64,000 nt of DNA from Mariniphaga sediminis (GCF_003573545.1 NZ_QWET01000022.1:17205-81204), one strand, 5' to 3'; shown: positions 44,502 to 54,344, counted from the first letter of the stretch. The notes: generated by a model from the letters alone, not told the origin. Numbers and translations: made by a program.

Positions 44502-44936
44502 ATGGATATTACTTTATTGAATTTGAATACGCCCCTGGAATTCATCAATCAGGCCATGAAAAAAAGTTTGATTGGCAATCTGGGAATTGAGTTTGTAAAA
44601 ATAGCAGAAGGCCTGGTGGAGGGATTTTTGCCTCTTTCGGAAAAAAATAGTCGACCCGACGGCATTTTGCATGGCGGCGCTAACCTGGCTTTTGCGGAAA
44701 CCCTGGCCGGGCTGGGAAGTATGCTTCTGGTCGATTTAAAAGAGTTCGATGTTTTGGGGACGCAGGTTTCAGGAAATCATACCGGCATTTTATCGGAAGG
44801 GAAAGCCCTGGGCGAAGCAAAAATTATTCATAGAGGAAACAAGACACATATATGGAATGTTGATGTTAAGAATGAAGAAGGCCGGCTAATCTCAACCGTC
44901 CGTGTGACAAATATGATTGTGAAAAGGAATGACTGA
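44502..44936 (+). CDS. menI: Hotdog-fold thioesterase, probable DHNA-CoA hydrolase
   Basis: 144 residues, PaaI-type hotdog domain. The motif RPDGILHGGANLAFAETLAG contains the HGG substrate loop with the catalytic Glu in FAETLAG; GTQVSGNHTG and the C-terminal strand HIWNVDVKNEEGRLISTVRVT complete the fold. In menaquinone synthesis this enzyme hydrolyses 1,4-dihydroxy-2-naphthoyl-CoA. Its place at the head of a seven-gene men cluster and the eight-base overlap with menF support that role. Confidence 0.85.
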   Translation: MDITLLNLNTPLEFINQAMKKSLIGNLGIEFVKIAEGLVEGFLPLSEKNSRPDGILHGGANLAFAETLAGLGSMLLVDLKEFDVLGTQVSGNHTGILSEGKALGEAKIIHRGNKTHIWNVDVKNEEGRLISTVRVTNMIVKRND

Positions 44937-46065
44937 TACGAAAGACTTTGCTTTATTTATTGACGGGCTGCTTGCAAAAAATTGCCCTTTTGCTATCTGG
45001 TCCGTGCCGGGAAGCAACACTCCGGAAATTCTTATTGCCGAGAAGGAAGGAGTTATTCATCTGAAAGAATTCAATAAACTGAACGGGGAGGAAGGGTTTG
45101 TTTTTGCCCCTTATCAAATAACCGAGCATTCTCCGCTGGTACTTTTAAAGCCGGGTATTTATAAAAAAGGACTTTCTGAAATTTTAAAAATTGATTGTCA
45201 TAGCATTCCGGAAGAGCCGGTTAAGGAGGTGGTGCCGGAAGAACCGTTTATCATTTCAAAAGATGAATATTTAAAAGATATTGAGGATACCATAGATGTA
45301 ATTAAAAACACCAAGCTGGCCAAAGTAATTGTATCGCGGCTGCTCCCATACAACAGGACAAGTGAGTCGATTGGTGAAATTTACCTGCAGCTTTTTCAGC
45401 AAACACCCAATGCATTTGTTTATCTGGTCAATCTTCCGGCGAACGGACAGGGGCAGGCAAAAGCCGGATTATGGATGGGCGCTACGCCCGAAGTGCTGCT
45501 GAAATCGGAAGGGAAAATGCTGGAAACGGTTTCGCTGGCAGGGACACAATTGCGCCGCCCGGTTGACGACTACAGCTGGTACACAAAAGAAATTGAAGAG
45601 CAGGCGTTTGTGTCACGCTACCTGCTTGATGTTTTTTACCGGTTCAACATTCATCCTTATACCACACAAGGGCCGGAAACACTGGAGAGCGGAAAAGTAG
45701 CACATCTTGCCACCAGTTTCCGGTTTGCTGCCAAAAAGCTGGCATCCAATCTGGGTGATTTTGTTGCAGAACTGCATCCGACTCCCGCAGTTTGCGGATA
45801 TCCCAAATTGAAGGCGGCCAAATTTATCACGAAAATTGAGAAGCATGATCGCCGGTATTATACCGGTTATCTGGGCCCCTGGAGATTGAACGGGGATGTG
45901 GGATTATTTGTAAATTTGCGCTGTATGGAAATTATGCCGGAACAGTATATTTTATATTCCGGTGGCGGAATCACTTCCCGGTCGGTGCCTGAAGATGAAT
46001 GGGAAGAAATAAATAAAAAGGCAACCACGTTGCTATCAGCCATTGAGGCAGTGCAAAACAGATGA
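44929..46065 (+). CDS. menF: Menaquinone-specific isochorismate synthase
   Basis: 378 residues. The C-terminal chorismate-utilising domain is clear: AKVIVSRLLPYN, WMGATPEVLLKSEGKMLETV, SLAGTQLRR, VAELHPTPAVCGYPKLKAAKF and YTGYLGPW-type GYLGPWRLNGDVGLFVNLRC. It converts chorismate to isochorismate, the first committed step. The N-terminus is shorter than in enterobacterial EntC/MenF. The start overlaps menI by eight bases and the stop overlaps menD by four. A siderophore or salicylate role is unlikely given the context. Confidence 0.95.
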   Translation: MTDTKDFALFIDGLLAKNCPFAIWSVPGSNTPEILIAEKEGVIHLKEFNKLNGEEGFVFAPYQITEHSPLVLLKPGIYKKGLSEILKIDCHSIPEEPVKEVVPEEPFIISKDEYLKDIEDTIDVIKNTKLAKVIVSRLLPYNRTSESIGEIYLQLFQQTPNAFVYLVNLPANGQGQAKAGLWMGATPEVLLKSEGKMLETVSLAGTQLRRPVDDYSWYTKEIEEQAFVSRYLLDVFYRFNIHPYTTQGPETLESGKVAHLATSFRFAAKKLASNLGDFVAELHPTPAVCGYPKLKAAKFITKIEKHDRRYYTGYLGPWRLNGDVGLFVNLRCMEIMPEQYILYSGGGITSRSVPEDEWEEINKKATTLLSAIEAVQNR

Positions 46066-47747
46066 TTTCAACTAAAAAACATATTCAGCAGCTGGCCGCT
46101 ATTTTGCGTGCGAAAGGAACAGCGGATGTGGTTATTTCGCCGGGTTCACGTAGCGGCCCGCTTACCCATACCTTTGTTTCCAGTGGTTATTTTACATGCT
46201 GCAGTGTGGTAGACGAACGCAGTGCAGGCTATTTTGCAATTGGTCTGGCTCAGGCAAAGCAAAAACCGGTAGTGCTCGTTTGTAGTTCCGGAACGGCTTC
46301 GCTCAATTATGCACCGGCAGTGGCGGAGGCGTATTACCAGAATATTCCGCTGATTGTACTCACAGCCGACCGTCCGGACTACTGGATTGACCAGGGTGAG
46401 AACCAAACCATCCGGCAACATCACATTTACCGTGATTTCTGTAAAAAAGAAATTACATTGCCCATGGGCGAATCGGAGAAAGAACTTTGGTTTGCAGGGC
46501 GAATGATGAATGAAACGCTGAATACGGCTGTTTCAGGAGCGCCTGGTCCGGTACACATAAACATTCCGCTGGAAGAGCCGCTTCATGATTTGATGGACGA
46601 AGATTTACCCCCGGTAAAAATTATTGAGGTCACGGATACAGAGACTTTTTTGCCGGAAAGTGAACAGGAAAAACTGGCGGCCGTTTTTAATAAGGCTGAA
46701 AAAATTCTCATTCTGGCAGGCCAGCAAAATCACAATCCCGGGCTCGAAAAGATTTTAGCAGGGTTGGTTAAAAGAACAGGAGCTGTGGTTTTGAAAGAAC
46801 ATTTGGCCAACCTGAACAATCCGCATTTTTGCAGCCATGTGGATATTTTAATGACATCGCTGCTTTCCGAAAACAGCGTTGATTTTCAACCCGATTTACT
46901 CATCAGTTTCGGAGGAGCATTTGTTTCCAAACCGCTAAAACAGTTTTTGAGGAAAAACAGGCCTGAACATCACTGGCACCTGAGTGAGGCGGGGCAATAT
47001 TACGATACTTACCAGTCGCTTACCCGTGTTATAAATATGAAGACGGCAACATTTTTCGGGCAACTTTCTGAGTTGTCCGTTCCAATGAACAGAGACTTTT
47101 TTCAGCGTTGGAAAGAGAAAGAACAGCAGGTGAGCCAAATGCGTGATACCTTTATTTTGGAAACGAACTTTTGCGATTTGAAGGTATTTGATTTCATTCG
47201 AAAAAGTATTCCTGAAAACTCGGTCCTGCATTTGGGAAACAGTTCACCGGTTCGTTATGCGCTCCTTTGCGATGCTTCCAAGGAAGTTGAATATTTTGGA
47301 AACAGGGGCACCAGTGGAATCGACGGTTCATTGTCGACCGCGGTGGGTTTTGCTTGCGAATCGAAAAAAATAAACACGGTCATCCTCGGAGACCTGGCGT
47401 TTTTCTATGATTCCAATGCGCTTTGGAATAAATACATTGGGGTAAACCTCCGCATCGTTGTCATTCACAACGGTGGGGGAAATATCTTCAGCATGATAAA
47501 AGGGCCGGGTGAGTCGCCGGCATTTAAAGAGTACTTTTTTACCGAAAATAAATACAGCGCCGCAGGAATTGCCAATACGTTCGGTATTGATTATTTTAAA
47601 GCTGAAAATGAAACCGAATTGGAAGAGGCGCTGCAAAAATTTTATGCACCGGAGCAGAAAAAGGCCGCCATCCTGGAGATTTTTACGGAGGCAGATGAAA
47701 ACAGTAGAGCATTCCGGGAGCTGTTTAAATATGTAAAAACAAAATAA
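46062..47747 (+). CDS. menD: 2-succinyl-5-enolpyruvyl-6-hydroxy-3-cyclohexene-1-carboxylate synthase
   Basis: 561 residues. A thiamine-diphosphate enzyme joining isochorismate with 2-oxoglutarate. Motifs: DVVISPGSRSGPLTHTFVSS at the start, SVVDERSAGYFAIGLAQAKQ (catalytic Glu), VLVCSSGTASLNYAPAVAEA, LTADRPDYWIDQGENQTIRQ and the ThDP/Mg motif GDLAFFYDSNALW with VVIHNGGGNIFSM. It overlaps menF by four bases, so translation is coupled. No menH follows; the next gene is menB after 55 bases. Confidence 0.95.
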   Translation: MISTKKHIQQLAAILRAKGTADVVISPGSRSGPLTHTFVSSGYFTCCSVVDERSAGYFAIGLAQAKQKPVVLVCSSGTASLNYAPAVAEAYYQNIPLIVLTADRPDYWIDQGENQTIRQHHIYRDFCKKEITLPMGESEKELWFAGRMMNETLNTAVSGAPGPVHINIPLEEPLHDLMDEDLPPVKIIEVTDTETFLPESEQEKLAAVFNKAEKILILAGQQNHNPGLEKILAGLVKRTGAVVLKEHLANLNNPHFCSHVDILMTSLLSENSVDFQPDLLISFGGAFVSKPLKQFLRKNRPEHHWHLSEAGQYYDTYQSLTRVINMKTATFFGQLSELSVPMNRDFFQRWKEKEQQVSQMRDTFILETNFCDLKVFDFIRKSIPENSVLHLGNSSPVRYALLCDASKEVEYFGNRGTSGIDGSLSTAVGFACESKKINTVILGDLAFFYDSNALWNKYIGVNLRIVVIHNGGGNIFSMIKGPGESPAFKEYFFTENKYSAAGIANTFGIDYFKAENETELEEALQKFYAPEQKKAAILEIFTEADENSRAFRELFKYVKTK

Positions 47748-47802
47748 ATTGTACTATTTCCCGGATTTACCTGGATAAATGCGGGGACTTTAAAATAATG
47801 TT

Positions 47803-48627
47803 ATGGATAATTCACGCAACTGGGAAACCATTAAAGAATACGAGGACATTTTCTTTGATTATTTCGATGGAATCGGGAAAATTACAATCAACCGTGAACG
47901 GTATCGGAATGCGTTCCGGCCAACCACCGTTAACGAAATGAGTGATGCTTTGCGCATTTGTCGCGAGGATCAGCGTATTAATGTGGTGGTGCTTACGGGT
48001 GCCGGCGACAAGGCTTTTTGCTCGGGCGGCGATCAAACCGTAAAAGGAAAGGGAGGCTACATCGATAAAGAGGGCATTCCCCGCCTGAACATTCTGGAAG
48101 TGCAGCGCCAGATTCGCAGTATGCCCAAACCGGTAATTGCCATGGTAAACGGATTCGCCATTGGCGGGGGGCACGTGCTGCACGTGGTTTGTGACATCAG
48201 CATCGCCAGCGAAAATGCCATTTTTGGGCAAACCGGCCCCAAAGTGGGTAGCTTCGATGCCGGGCTGGGCTCGTCGTATCTTGCAAGCATCATTGGTCAA
48301 AAGAAAGCCCGCGAAATTTGGTTTATGTGCCGGCAGTACTCGGCGGCCGAAGCGCTTGAAATGGGGCTGGTGAACAAAGTAGTTCCGTTTGATCAGCTGG
48401 AAGATGAGGTGGTGGCCTGGGCGCAAAAAATGCAGGAACACAGTCCGCTCGCCCTTCGGATGCTCAAGTTGGGCCTGAATGCCGAACTCGACGGGCAGGT
48501 GGGGATTCAGGAATTTGCCGGGAATGCTACCTTGCTTTATTACCTCACTGAAGAGGCACAGGAAGGAAAACATGCATTCCTTGAAAAACGTAAACCCAAT
48601 TTTCAGAAGTATCCGAAATTTCCGTAA
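47803..48627 (+). CDS. menB: 1,4-dihydroxy-2-naphthoyl-CoA synthase
   Basis: 274 residues, crotonase fold. Signature blocks are [40 protein letters not shown] with oxyanion residues, [20 protein letters not shown], and [20 protein letters not shown] with the MenB-specific Asp. The C-terminus [14 protein letters not shown] is also characteristic. It closes the second ring from O-succinylbenzoyl-CoA. About 50 bases separate it from menD and menA on either side. Confidence 0.96.
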   Translation: MDNSRNWETIKEYEDIFFDYFDGIGKITINRERYRNAFRPTTVNEMSDALRICREDQRINVVVLTGAGDKAFCSGGDQTVKGKGGYIDKEGIPRLNILEVQRQIRSMPKPVIAMVNGFAIGGGHVLHVVCDISIASENAIFGQTGPKVGSFDAGLGSSYLASIIGQKKAREIWFMCRQYSAAEALEMGLVNKVVPFDQLEDEVVAWAQKMQEHSPLALRMLKLGLNAELDGQVGIQEFAGNATLLYYLTEEAQEGKHAFLEKRKPNFQKYPKFP

Positions 48628-48677
48628 ATCAGAATGTGTAACAAAAATGTAACTTGCAATTTTGTTAGTTAAACTTT

Positions 48678-49589
48678 ATGGCAACAGCAAAATCCTGGAT
48701 TAAAGCAGCACGGCCGCGAACCCTTCCCCTGGCACTTTCGGGTATCCTCATGGGATGCGGGTTGGCGTGGTTTTACGATGCTGTTCAGGCAGCCGTGAGT
48801 GTACTGGCCATTATTACAGCAACATGTATCCAGGTTTTTTCCAACTTTGCCAACGATTATGGCGACAGCCAGCGGGGTACCGATAACGAGTTCCGGCTGG
48901 GCCCTACCCGCACGGTTCAAAGTGGTGAAATCAGCAAAAAAGAGATGGAAACCGGGATGTTTGTTGTGGGCGGACTAAGTTTTCTGCTTGGAATATGGCT
49001 GGTCTTTCTTGGAACCTGGAGTAGCTCGAAAACGGCTTTTTTCAGTTTTATTGGTTTGGGAATCCTTTCGCTGGTGGCGGCCTACTTTTACACCGCGGGA
49101 AAAAAATCCTACGGTTACATTGGGCTGGGCGATCTGTTTGTTTTTTTGTTTTTCGGCCTGTTGCCTGTTGCAGGTGTTTTTTACCTGAATGCCGGATTTA
49201 TTTTCCCTGAAATTTTTCTTCCGGCCATTACCATCGGGTTTTTCAGCACCGGGGTTCTTAATCTGAATAACATGCGTGATATTGACAACGACAGGAATTC
49301 GGGAAAAATAACCATTCCGGTGCGTATGGGGGCACGCAAAAGCCGTTTTTACCACCTGTTCATGATTTTTATCGGGTGGGCATCAGCTGTTGTTTTTACG
49401 CTGAATCACTTTCATTCGCCCTGGCAGTTTCTGTTTGTGCTTGTCCTGCCTTTTTTTGTCCGGGATTTGGTGGGCATTTTCCGTATTCAAAATGACAGGC
49501 AGCTCGATCCTTTCCTCAAAAGGCTTGCTCTTTCAACGCTGGCTTTTACATTGTTGTTTTGTGTTGGATTGATAATCGCTTCCCAATGA
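48678..49589 (+). CDS. menA: 1,4-dihydroxy-2-naphthoate polyprenyltransferase
   Basis: 303 residues with about eight membrane segments. UbiA-family motifs are both present: VFSNFANDYGDSQRGTDNEF (NDxxD type) near residue 65 and DIDNDRNSGKITIPVRMG near 200. It attaches the isoprenoid tail to DHNA in the membrane, giving demethylmenaquinone. The stop overlaps menC by four bases (ATGA). A methyltransferase (ubiE/menG) is not in the window. Confidence 0.95.
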   Translation: MATAKSWIKAARPRTLPLALSGILMGCGLAWFYDAVQAAVSVLAIITATCIQVFSNFANDYGDSQRGTDNEFRLGPTRTVQSGEISKKEMETGMFVVGGLSFLLGIWLVFLGTWSSSKTAFFSFIGLGILSLVAAYFYTAGKKSYGYIGLGDLFVFLFFGLLPVAGVFYLNAGFIFPEIFLPAITIGFFSTGVLNLNNMRDIDNDRNSGKITIPVRMGARKSRFYHLFMIFIGWASAVVFTLNHFHSPWQFLFVLVLPFFVRDLVGIFRIQNDRQLDPFLKRLALSTLAFTLLFCVGLIIASQ

Positions 49590-50632
49590 TAGCATTCTTC
49601 AAAAAATACGAACTGCAATTTAAAAGACCTGCCAAAACTTCGAGAGGAGAATATAAGGTGCGTCCGGTCTGGTTTTTATTTTTAAAAGAAAACGGGAAAA
49701 CAGGTGTGGGCGAATGTGCACCGCTTCCCGGTCTCAGCAGCGAAACCCCGGCGCAGGTGGAGCAACTTTTAAATGAAATTTGTTCCGATCCGGAAATTTT
49801 TATCCGTCAGCCTGAATTAACCCGGGAGGTGTCTTCTGTGCGGTTTGCGCTGGAATCTGCCTGGCAGGATTTGCAAAATGGAGGGAGGCAGCTGCTTTTT
49901 CCTTCTGATTTTACCGAAGGAAAGAAAGGAATTCCAATCAACGGATTGATTTGGATGGGAGAAGCTGATTTTATGTTGCAACAGATTCAGGAAAAAACAG
50001 AGGCTGGTTTTAGCTGTATTAAGCTGAAAATTGGAGGGATTAATTTTGAAAAGGAGATAGAGATTCTGGAAAACATTCGGGAAAAATACGCTTCCGGCCA
50101 AATTACCTTGCGGCTCGATGCGAACGGAGCTTTCAGTCCGGAGGAGGCACCGGAAAAATTGCACCGGCTGGCTTTGTTACAAATCCATTCCATCGAACAG
50201 CCCATTGCGGCAGGGCAGGGGCAAAAAATGGCCAAAGTTTGCAGGGAGTCGCCTGTCCCGGTGGCGCTGGATGAAGAGCTGATTGGTGTTCATTCCCCGG
50301 AAGAAAAGGAAAAATTACTGGATACTCTCTCTCCACAATTTATCATCCTGAAACCTAGTCTGCATGGTGGTTTTTCGGGTTGCAGTGAGTGGATTAAACT
50401 GGCAGAAAAACGTTCCGTTGGCTGGTGGGTCACTTCTTATCTGGAATCGAATATCGGTCTGAATGCCATTGCGCAGTGGACTTTTTACCGGAATGCCAAA
50501 GGTTACCAGGGACTGGGAACAGGCAGCCTGTTTGTAAATAACATTCCTTCTCCACTCGAAATCAGGGGCGAACAACTTTGGATAAACGCAGCAAAAGAAA
50601 TTCAGTTTCCTCCTAATTTTTTTGTGGAATGA
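49586..50632 (+). CDS. menC: O-succinylbenzoate synthase
   Basis: About 348 residues from ATG 49586, which overlaps the menA stop; a longer frame from 49559 is not needed. Enolase-superfamily features are visible: substrate Lys in CIKLKIGGINFEKEIEI, Asp in LRLDANGAFS, Glu in IHSIEQPI, and Asp-Glu in PVALDEELIG, with Lys in QFIILKPSLHGGF. It dehydrates SHCHC to O-succinylbenzoate, using the product that MenH would normally release. It overlaps menE by four bases. Confidence 0.93.
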   Translation: MIAFFKKYELQFKRPAKTSRGEYKVRPVWFLFLKENGKTGVGECAPLPGLSSETPAQVEQLLNEICSDPEIFIRQPELTREVSSVRFALESAWQDLQNGGRQLLFPSDFTEGKKGIPINGLIWMGEADFMLQQIQEKTEAGFSCIKLKIGGINFEKEIEILENIREKYASGQITLRLDANGAFSPEEAPEKLHRLALLQIHSIEQPIAAGQGQKMAKVCRESPVPVALDEELIGVHSPEEKEKLLDTLSPQFIILKPSLHGGFSGCSEWIKLAEKRSVGWWVTSYLESNIGLNAIAQWTFYRNAKGYQGLGTGSLFVNNIPSPLEIRGEQLWINAAKEIQFPPNFFVE

Positions 50633-51690
50633 ACCTCTTTCCAGAATATATCAGGCTAAAGGGAGAAAGGATTCCGGCAGAGTCATTTATTCACGGAAAC
50701 CACACAGCGGAATGCGAAAGAGAACTGGCTGCCTTTCTGAAAGAGTGGTACTCTGGTGACCATTTTATTGAAGCGAAAACGTCGGGAAGTACCGGAACTC
50801 CCAAAATCATTCGTTTGGAAAAAGATTTTGTGGCGCAGAGTGCCCAACGCACCTTGCAGTTTTTTCAGCTGAAAAGTGGAGATCGGGTGTTGCAGTGCCT
50901 TTCGGTTAAATACATCGCCGGAAAGTTAATGATGGTGCGGGCGCTAATCGGAGACCTGGATTTATTCGCGGTTGATCCGGCGACTGATTTTGAATTTCTG
51001 TCAAAAGAAAGGTTCCGTTTTGCGGCAATGGTTCCGCAGCAGGTGAGCAAAATTCTGGATGCTGAATACTCGCCGGGAGCCTGGTTGCAAAATCTGGAAC
51101 AGCTGTTGGTTGGTGGCTCGGCTGTCCCGCAATCGCTCGAAGAACGGCTGCAAAATGTTCCGACTGTCTGCTATTCCAGTTACGCCATGACCGAAACTGC
51201 CACGCACATTGCCCTGCGAAAACTCAATGGCGATGGGGCAGATGAGTTTTACCGCTGTCTGGAAGACATCCGTGTCCAGCTTTCAAAAGACAGCAGTCTG
51301 CAGATTTTTATGCCGGGCCTGGCTGAACAGCCGCTGCAAACTACCGATCTGGCCAGTCTGGAAGATGAAAAGACTTTCCGGATTCTGGGGCGCAGCGACA
51401 ATACGATCATTTCTGGAGGCATCAAATTTTCGCCCGAGCAAATTGAGAAAAAGCTGGAACTGTTTATCTCAGTACCATTTCTTATTACCTCCTTGCCGCA
51501 TGAATCGTTGGGAGAACAGTTGGTTTTGGTGGTGGAAGGGAAAGATTCCGAGGCAGAATCAAAACGATTGACGGAAATTTATCGGCATAAACTGGATAAG
51601 TTTGAGCAGCCAAGGAGAATTGTTTTTGTTTCAGAAATTCCAAAAACTGTTAGTGGGAAACCTTACCGAAAGGGGTTGGTTATTCAGTAA
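50629..51690 (+). CDS. menE: O-succinylbenzoate-CoA ligase
   Basis: 353 residues, shorter than many acyl-CoA ligases but usual for Bacteroidota MenE. The AMP-binding loop is EAKTSGSTGTPKIIRLEKDF, then CYSSYAMTETATHIALRKLN (motif A5), FRILGRSDNTIISGGIKFSP (A7-A8) and the catalytic Lys in KTVSGKPYRKG. It activates O-succinylbenzoate with ATP and CoA for MenB. It is the last gene of the operon and converges with the DUF3500-like gene 58 bases away. Confidence 0.94.
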   Translation: MNLFPEYIRLKGERIPAESFIHGNHTAECERELAAFLKEWYSGDHFIEAKTSGSTGTPKIIRLEKDFVAQSAQRTLQFFQLKSGDRVLQCLSVKYIAGKLMMVRALIGDLDLFAVDPATDFEFLSKERFRFAAMVPQQVSKILDAEYSPGAWLQNLEQLLVGGSAVPQSLEERLQNVPTVCYSSYAMTETATHIALRKLNGDGADEFYRCLEDIRVQLSKDSSLQIFMPGLAEQPLQTTDLASLEDEKTFRILGRSDNTIISGGIKFSPEQIEKKLELFISVPFLITSLPHESLGEQLVLVVEGKDSEAESKRLTEIYRHKLDKFEQPRRIVFVSEIPKTVSGKPYRKGLVIQ

Positions 51691-51748
51691 GTAAATATTT
51701 TCAGCCCATTTCTTCTGCTACTGATTCATTCAAAGGTTAATGTGTATT

Positions 51749-52870
51749 CTAATGGTAGTTGTGATGGTGATCCGAAGTTTGGTAATGTTCCCGGATTAAG
51801 TCCCTGCCAAAATCCCCGTCGAAATCCCGCCATACTGTGTGGATATGGTTGGCATTGTTTTGGGTGTTGTCGAATTCTACGAGAAACGTTTTGCCCTGAA
51901 TCCGGTAGTAATGTGGCTCTCCCAATTTTGTGGCGCCGGCCCATCCGAAATGAATTTCTTCGAATTCTTCTTTCCTCAGGTTTTCCATCCGTTTTGACGC
52001 CAGTTCGGTCGGCATGGCTGAGAGGTACTCATTCAACAACTTTATGACGATGTTTTGCTGCGTATGGTTCAACTCTTTCACTGCGATACCAACCGGGGCC
52101 GGCGGGTTTACTTCCGTTGCATTGGTAGTAGTAATATCGGGAAAAGCATTTTCCTGAAATAGGGCTGTTTGTTTTTGACTGGCCGACATGGAGTGGATCA
52201 ATTCCAGGCCAATATCTTCTTCTTTGTCCAGGGTACGTTCCCCTTTTCTTTTACCGTCCGGAATAACGGCAGGGTTTGCGCCAAAAAAAAGGGGAGTCAT
52301 TGAAACGGTATTGTTTAGCACGGTAAAATTAAGCGAAATGTGGTGCCCTTCAAATGACCAGGACCACAAACTGTCACGTTCCGGATTTCCATAAAAAGCG
52401 GCAAAGTATTTTTCCGGATCCCGCAAAGAAGGACTCCCTCCCAATTGAGCCAAGACTTCCTCCAGTTCAATTATCCTTTTCGTTTTAGAATAACCGGATT
52501 TGCTCAGAAAATCCTGCAGGAGCGAAAAAAGCAATCCTTTTTGTGTCTCATTCAATTCGTGAAGCTGGATTCCTTCTCTATCCCAGGAGGCTCCCGGCAA
52601 ATAATGCCATTTCGTTTTAGATGAATCACCGAACGTAAATTGTGTTTTATCCCGTTGAGCCTGGTTTAATGAATGCAGAAATTTTACTGCTTTCCCGGAT
52701 TTCTCTTTCTGTTTCGCAGAAACATCCGGATTCATATTTTTGATGTTTTGATCCGGGGTGTAATCTTTGACGAAACCTGTTAAAAGAAACAGAAGGATTA
52801 CTGGCAGAGAAATTATTACTCTTTTGTAGCTTCCTGCCCATCTGTTCCTGTTTTGTCCGAACCGTTTCAT
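51749..52870 (-). CDS. DUF3500-like exported protein
   Basis: 373 residues. The N-terminus has one hydrophobic segment (VIISLPVILLFLLTGFV), a signal or anchor. The family features are KFLHSLNQAQRDKTQFTFGD with WHYLPG, MTPLFFGANPAVIPDGKRKG, the second half LNEYLSAMPTELASKRMENL, IHFGWAGATKLGEPHYYRIQ and the end ANHIHTVWRDFDGDFGRDLI, which fit DUF3500. The cluster of Glu, Asp and His (HHHNYH terminus, HIHT) suggests metal binding. Function unknown. The next gene on the same strand is 79 bases upstream. Confidence 0.82.
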   Translation of the reverse strand: MKRFGQNRNRWAGSYKRVIISLPVILLFLLTGFVKDYTPDQNIKNMNPDVSAKQKEKSGKAVKFLHSLNQAQRDKTQFTFGDSSKTKWHYLPGASWDREGIQLHELNETQKGLLFSLLQDFLSKSGYSKTKRIIELEEVLAQLGGSPSLRDPEKYFAAFYGNPERDSLWSWSFEGHHISLNFTVLNNTVSMTPLFFGANPAVIPDGKRKGERTLDKEEDIGLELIHSMSASQKQTALFQENAFPDITTTNATEVNPPAPVGIAVKELNHTQQNIVIKLLNEYLSAMPTELASKRMENLRKEEFEEIHFGWAGATKLGEPHYYRIQGKTFLVEFDNTQNNANHIHTVWRDFDGDFGRDLIREHYQTSDHHHNYH

Positions 52871-52948
52871 TGAATTGTATTTTAATTCCTTGTAGAAGGT
52901 TAAAACACAGGAGTTGGGACAAGGTTCAGGTGAACGAATGATATTCTT

Positions 52949-54154
52949 CTACAATACAGGATTTAGCTTTTTCACCCATCCGGAGAGTTGATTCCGGTTT
53001 TCGATGTATCCCGGGCCGACCATCAGAAAACCTCCGTCGGAAGTACAGATAATACGGGTAGCCTGGTCTTTTGTGAATTTGAATTTATAAACTTGTTCTT
53101 TCAGCAGTTTCCCGTTTTTATCAACAAGTAGCAGCCAGGGGCCAATGGTACCGGTAAAGGAAGTTTCGCATTTCCCTGCTGCCATAATGTTGCCACTGGG
53201 CAAGACGGCAATGGCAGTTCCCTTTTCAGAGCCCTGTCGGTTGTATTGCTGTGACCATATAATTTTTCCGTTCGCGTCAATTTTGGACAGCCAGTAATCG
53301 TAATCCCAGATTTGTTCGTTTACCAGTGCATCGGGATTCCAGCACATACCAGCCCAGCCGCCAACCAACAATGTGTTGTCAGGAGAACAGCACAGGCATT
53401 GCGGTGTCAGTACTTTCCCGGAAGGCGGAGTGAGCGATTTCCATTGCACTTTTCCGTTGGTATCCATTTTGGTAACCTGGATAGTTGGATTACCGTCAGT
53501 GACCTGCACCTGGCTTGCAACGGCCAGCATCCCGTCTGGCAGCACCCTGATTGCATAGGCGGAGGACTGATTGCCTTTATCTATAACGAATTCACCCGTT
53601 GTTTTGCCTTCAGCGTCTATTTTACGGAGCAGTACCTGTGATTCTCCATTATCATCTTCTAAGGTGTTTATCCACCAAATGTTGCCGTCATTATCCACCG
53701 CTACATCAGTTTGCGAAACAGCAGTAGTTTTTTCAGAGTCTGTAATCCATTTTTGTGAAAAGGATGCATCAACTGCCATTAGGCGTGTTTTGGGTTTACC
53801 GCCCGGGAAGATGGTTATGGAAGCAATCAAAAATCCGTTTGGCGGATTGGGAATAATCTTTAACGGGATATCATTTCCCGGTTTGTTGAAAATTCTGGTT
53901 TTTAGCGTGTCTCCACTCTTGTTGCATTTTAAAAGCCAGGTGTCAAATTCTCTGTCAACCGGCATTTGAATGGCCCCTAATACAACAAAGCTTTCATCTT
54001 CCAATTCCGTTACATCTGAAAAATAATGGGAAGGAGCATCCGGTAATTGTTTTTCCCAGGCAACGTCCGGTAGTTGAGGAAAAGCCTGCCGGGTGCAAAA
54101 CAGTAAAGTTACAGTCAAGAGAATTAGTTCTCGATGGTTAGTTATTTTTAGCAT
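52949..54154 (-). CDS. Secreted beta-propeller-like protein, hypothetical
   Basis: 401 residues with signal peptide LILLTVTLLFCTRQAFPQ. Repeating blocks of about 50 residues read W-L-x-K-x-D-x-x-G-x-x-x-W-x-x-x-F/Y-x-x-x-G (DTWLLKCNKSGDTLKTRIFN, VLLRKIDAEGKTTGEFVIDK, DYWLSKIDANGKIIWSQQYN, GPWLLLVDKNGKLLKEQVYK), as in propeller or PQQ-like repeat proteins. It probably binds at the cell surface or in the periplasm. No enzymatic motif. It may share a transcript with the DUF3500 gene. Confidence 0.7.
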   Translation of the reverse strand: MLKITNHRELILLTVTLLFCTRQAFPQLPDVAWEKQLPDAPSHYFSDVTELEDESFVVLGAIQMPVDREFDTWLLKCNKSGDTLKTRIFNKPGNDIPLKIIPNPPNGFLIASITIFPGGKPKTRLMAVDASFSQKWITDSEKTTAVSQTDVAVDNDGNIWWINTLEDDNGESQVLLRKIDAEGKTTGEFVIDKGNQSSAYAIRVLPDGMLAVASQVQVTDGNPTIQVTKMDTNGKVQWKSLTPPSGKVLTPQCLCCSPDNTLLVGGWAGMCWNPDALVNEQIWDYDYWLSKIDANGKIIWSQQYNRQGSEKGTAIAVLPSGNIMAAGKCETSFTGTIGPWLLLVDKNGKLLKEQVYKFKFTKDQATRIICTSDGGFLMVGPGYIENRNQLSGWVKKLNPVL

Positions 54155-54245
54155 AGCCGTTCTAAATTAAAAATGATGTAAACGACAAAAGGTATTACGG
54201 TAAATACAAATGAAGGTTCTGGTAAAAAATGTCATCCTTTTGTTT

Positions 54246-54253
54246 TATTTTTG
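54246..54253 (+). promoter_or_regulatory. -7 promoter box of the trp operon
   Basis: TATTTTTG fits TAnnTTTG. It lies 38 bases before the first leader peptide, leaving a short untranslated leader. The -33 element is not clear. Confidence 0.45.
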
Positions 54254-54290
54254 AAAAAATTTTTATTCTTTTGAACCGAAATTCAATAAG

Positions 54291-54344
54291 ATGATTAAAA
54301 GAATAAATACAATATGGCTTCCGTGGTGGGGTCTTCTTGCTTAA
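54291..54344 (+). CDS. trpL: Trp-rich leader peptide 1
   Basis: 17 codons: MIKRINTIWLPWWGLLA then TAA. Three Trp codons at positions 9, 12 and 13 make it an obvious sensor of charged tRNA-Trp. AATATGGCT (54312-54320, spanning the first Trp codon) pairs with AGCCATATT (54359-54367), giving a pause-type 1:2 hairpin. It is followed by the terminator at 54397-54427. Too short for ordinary gene finding. Confidence 0.85.
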   Translation: MIKRINTIWLPWWGLLA

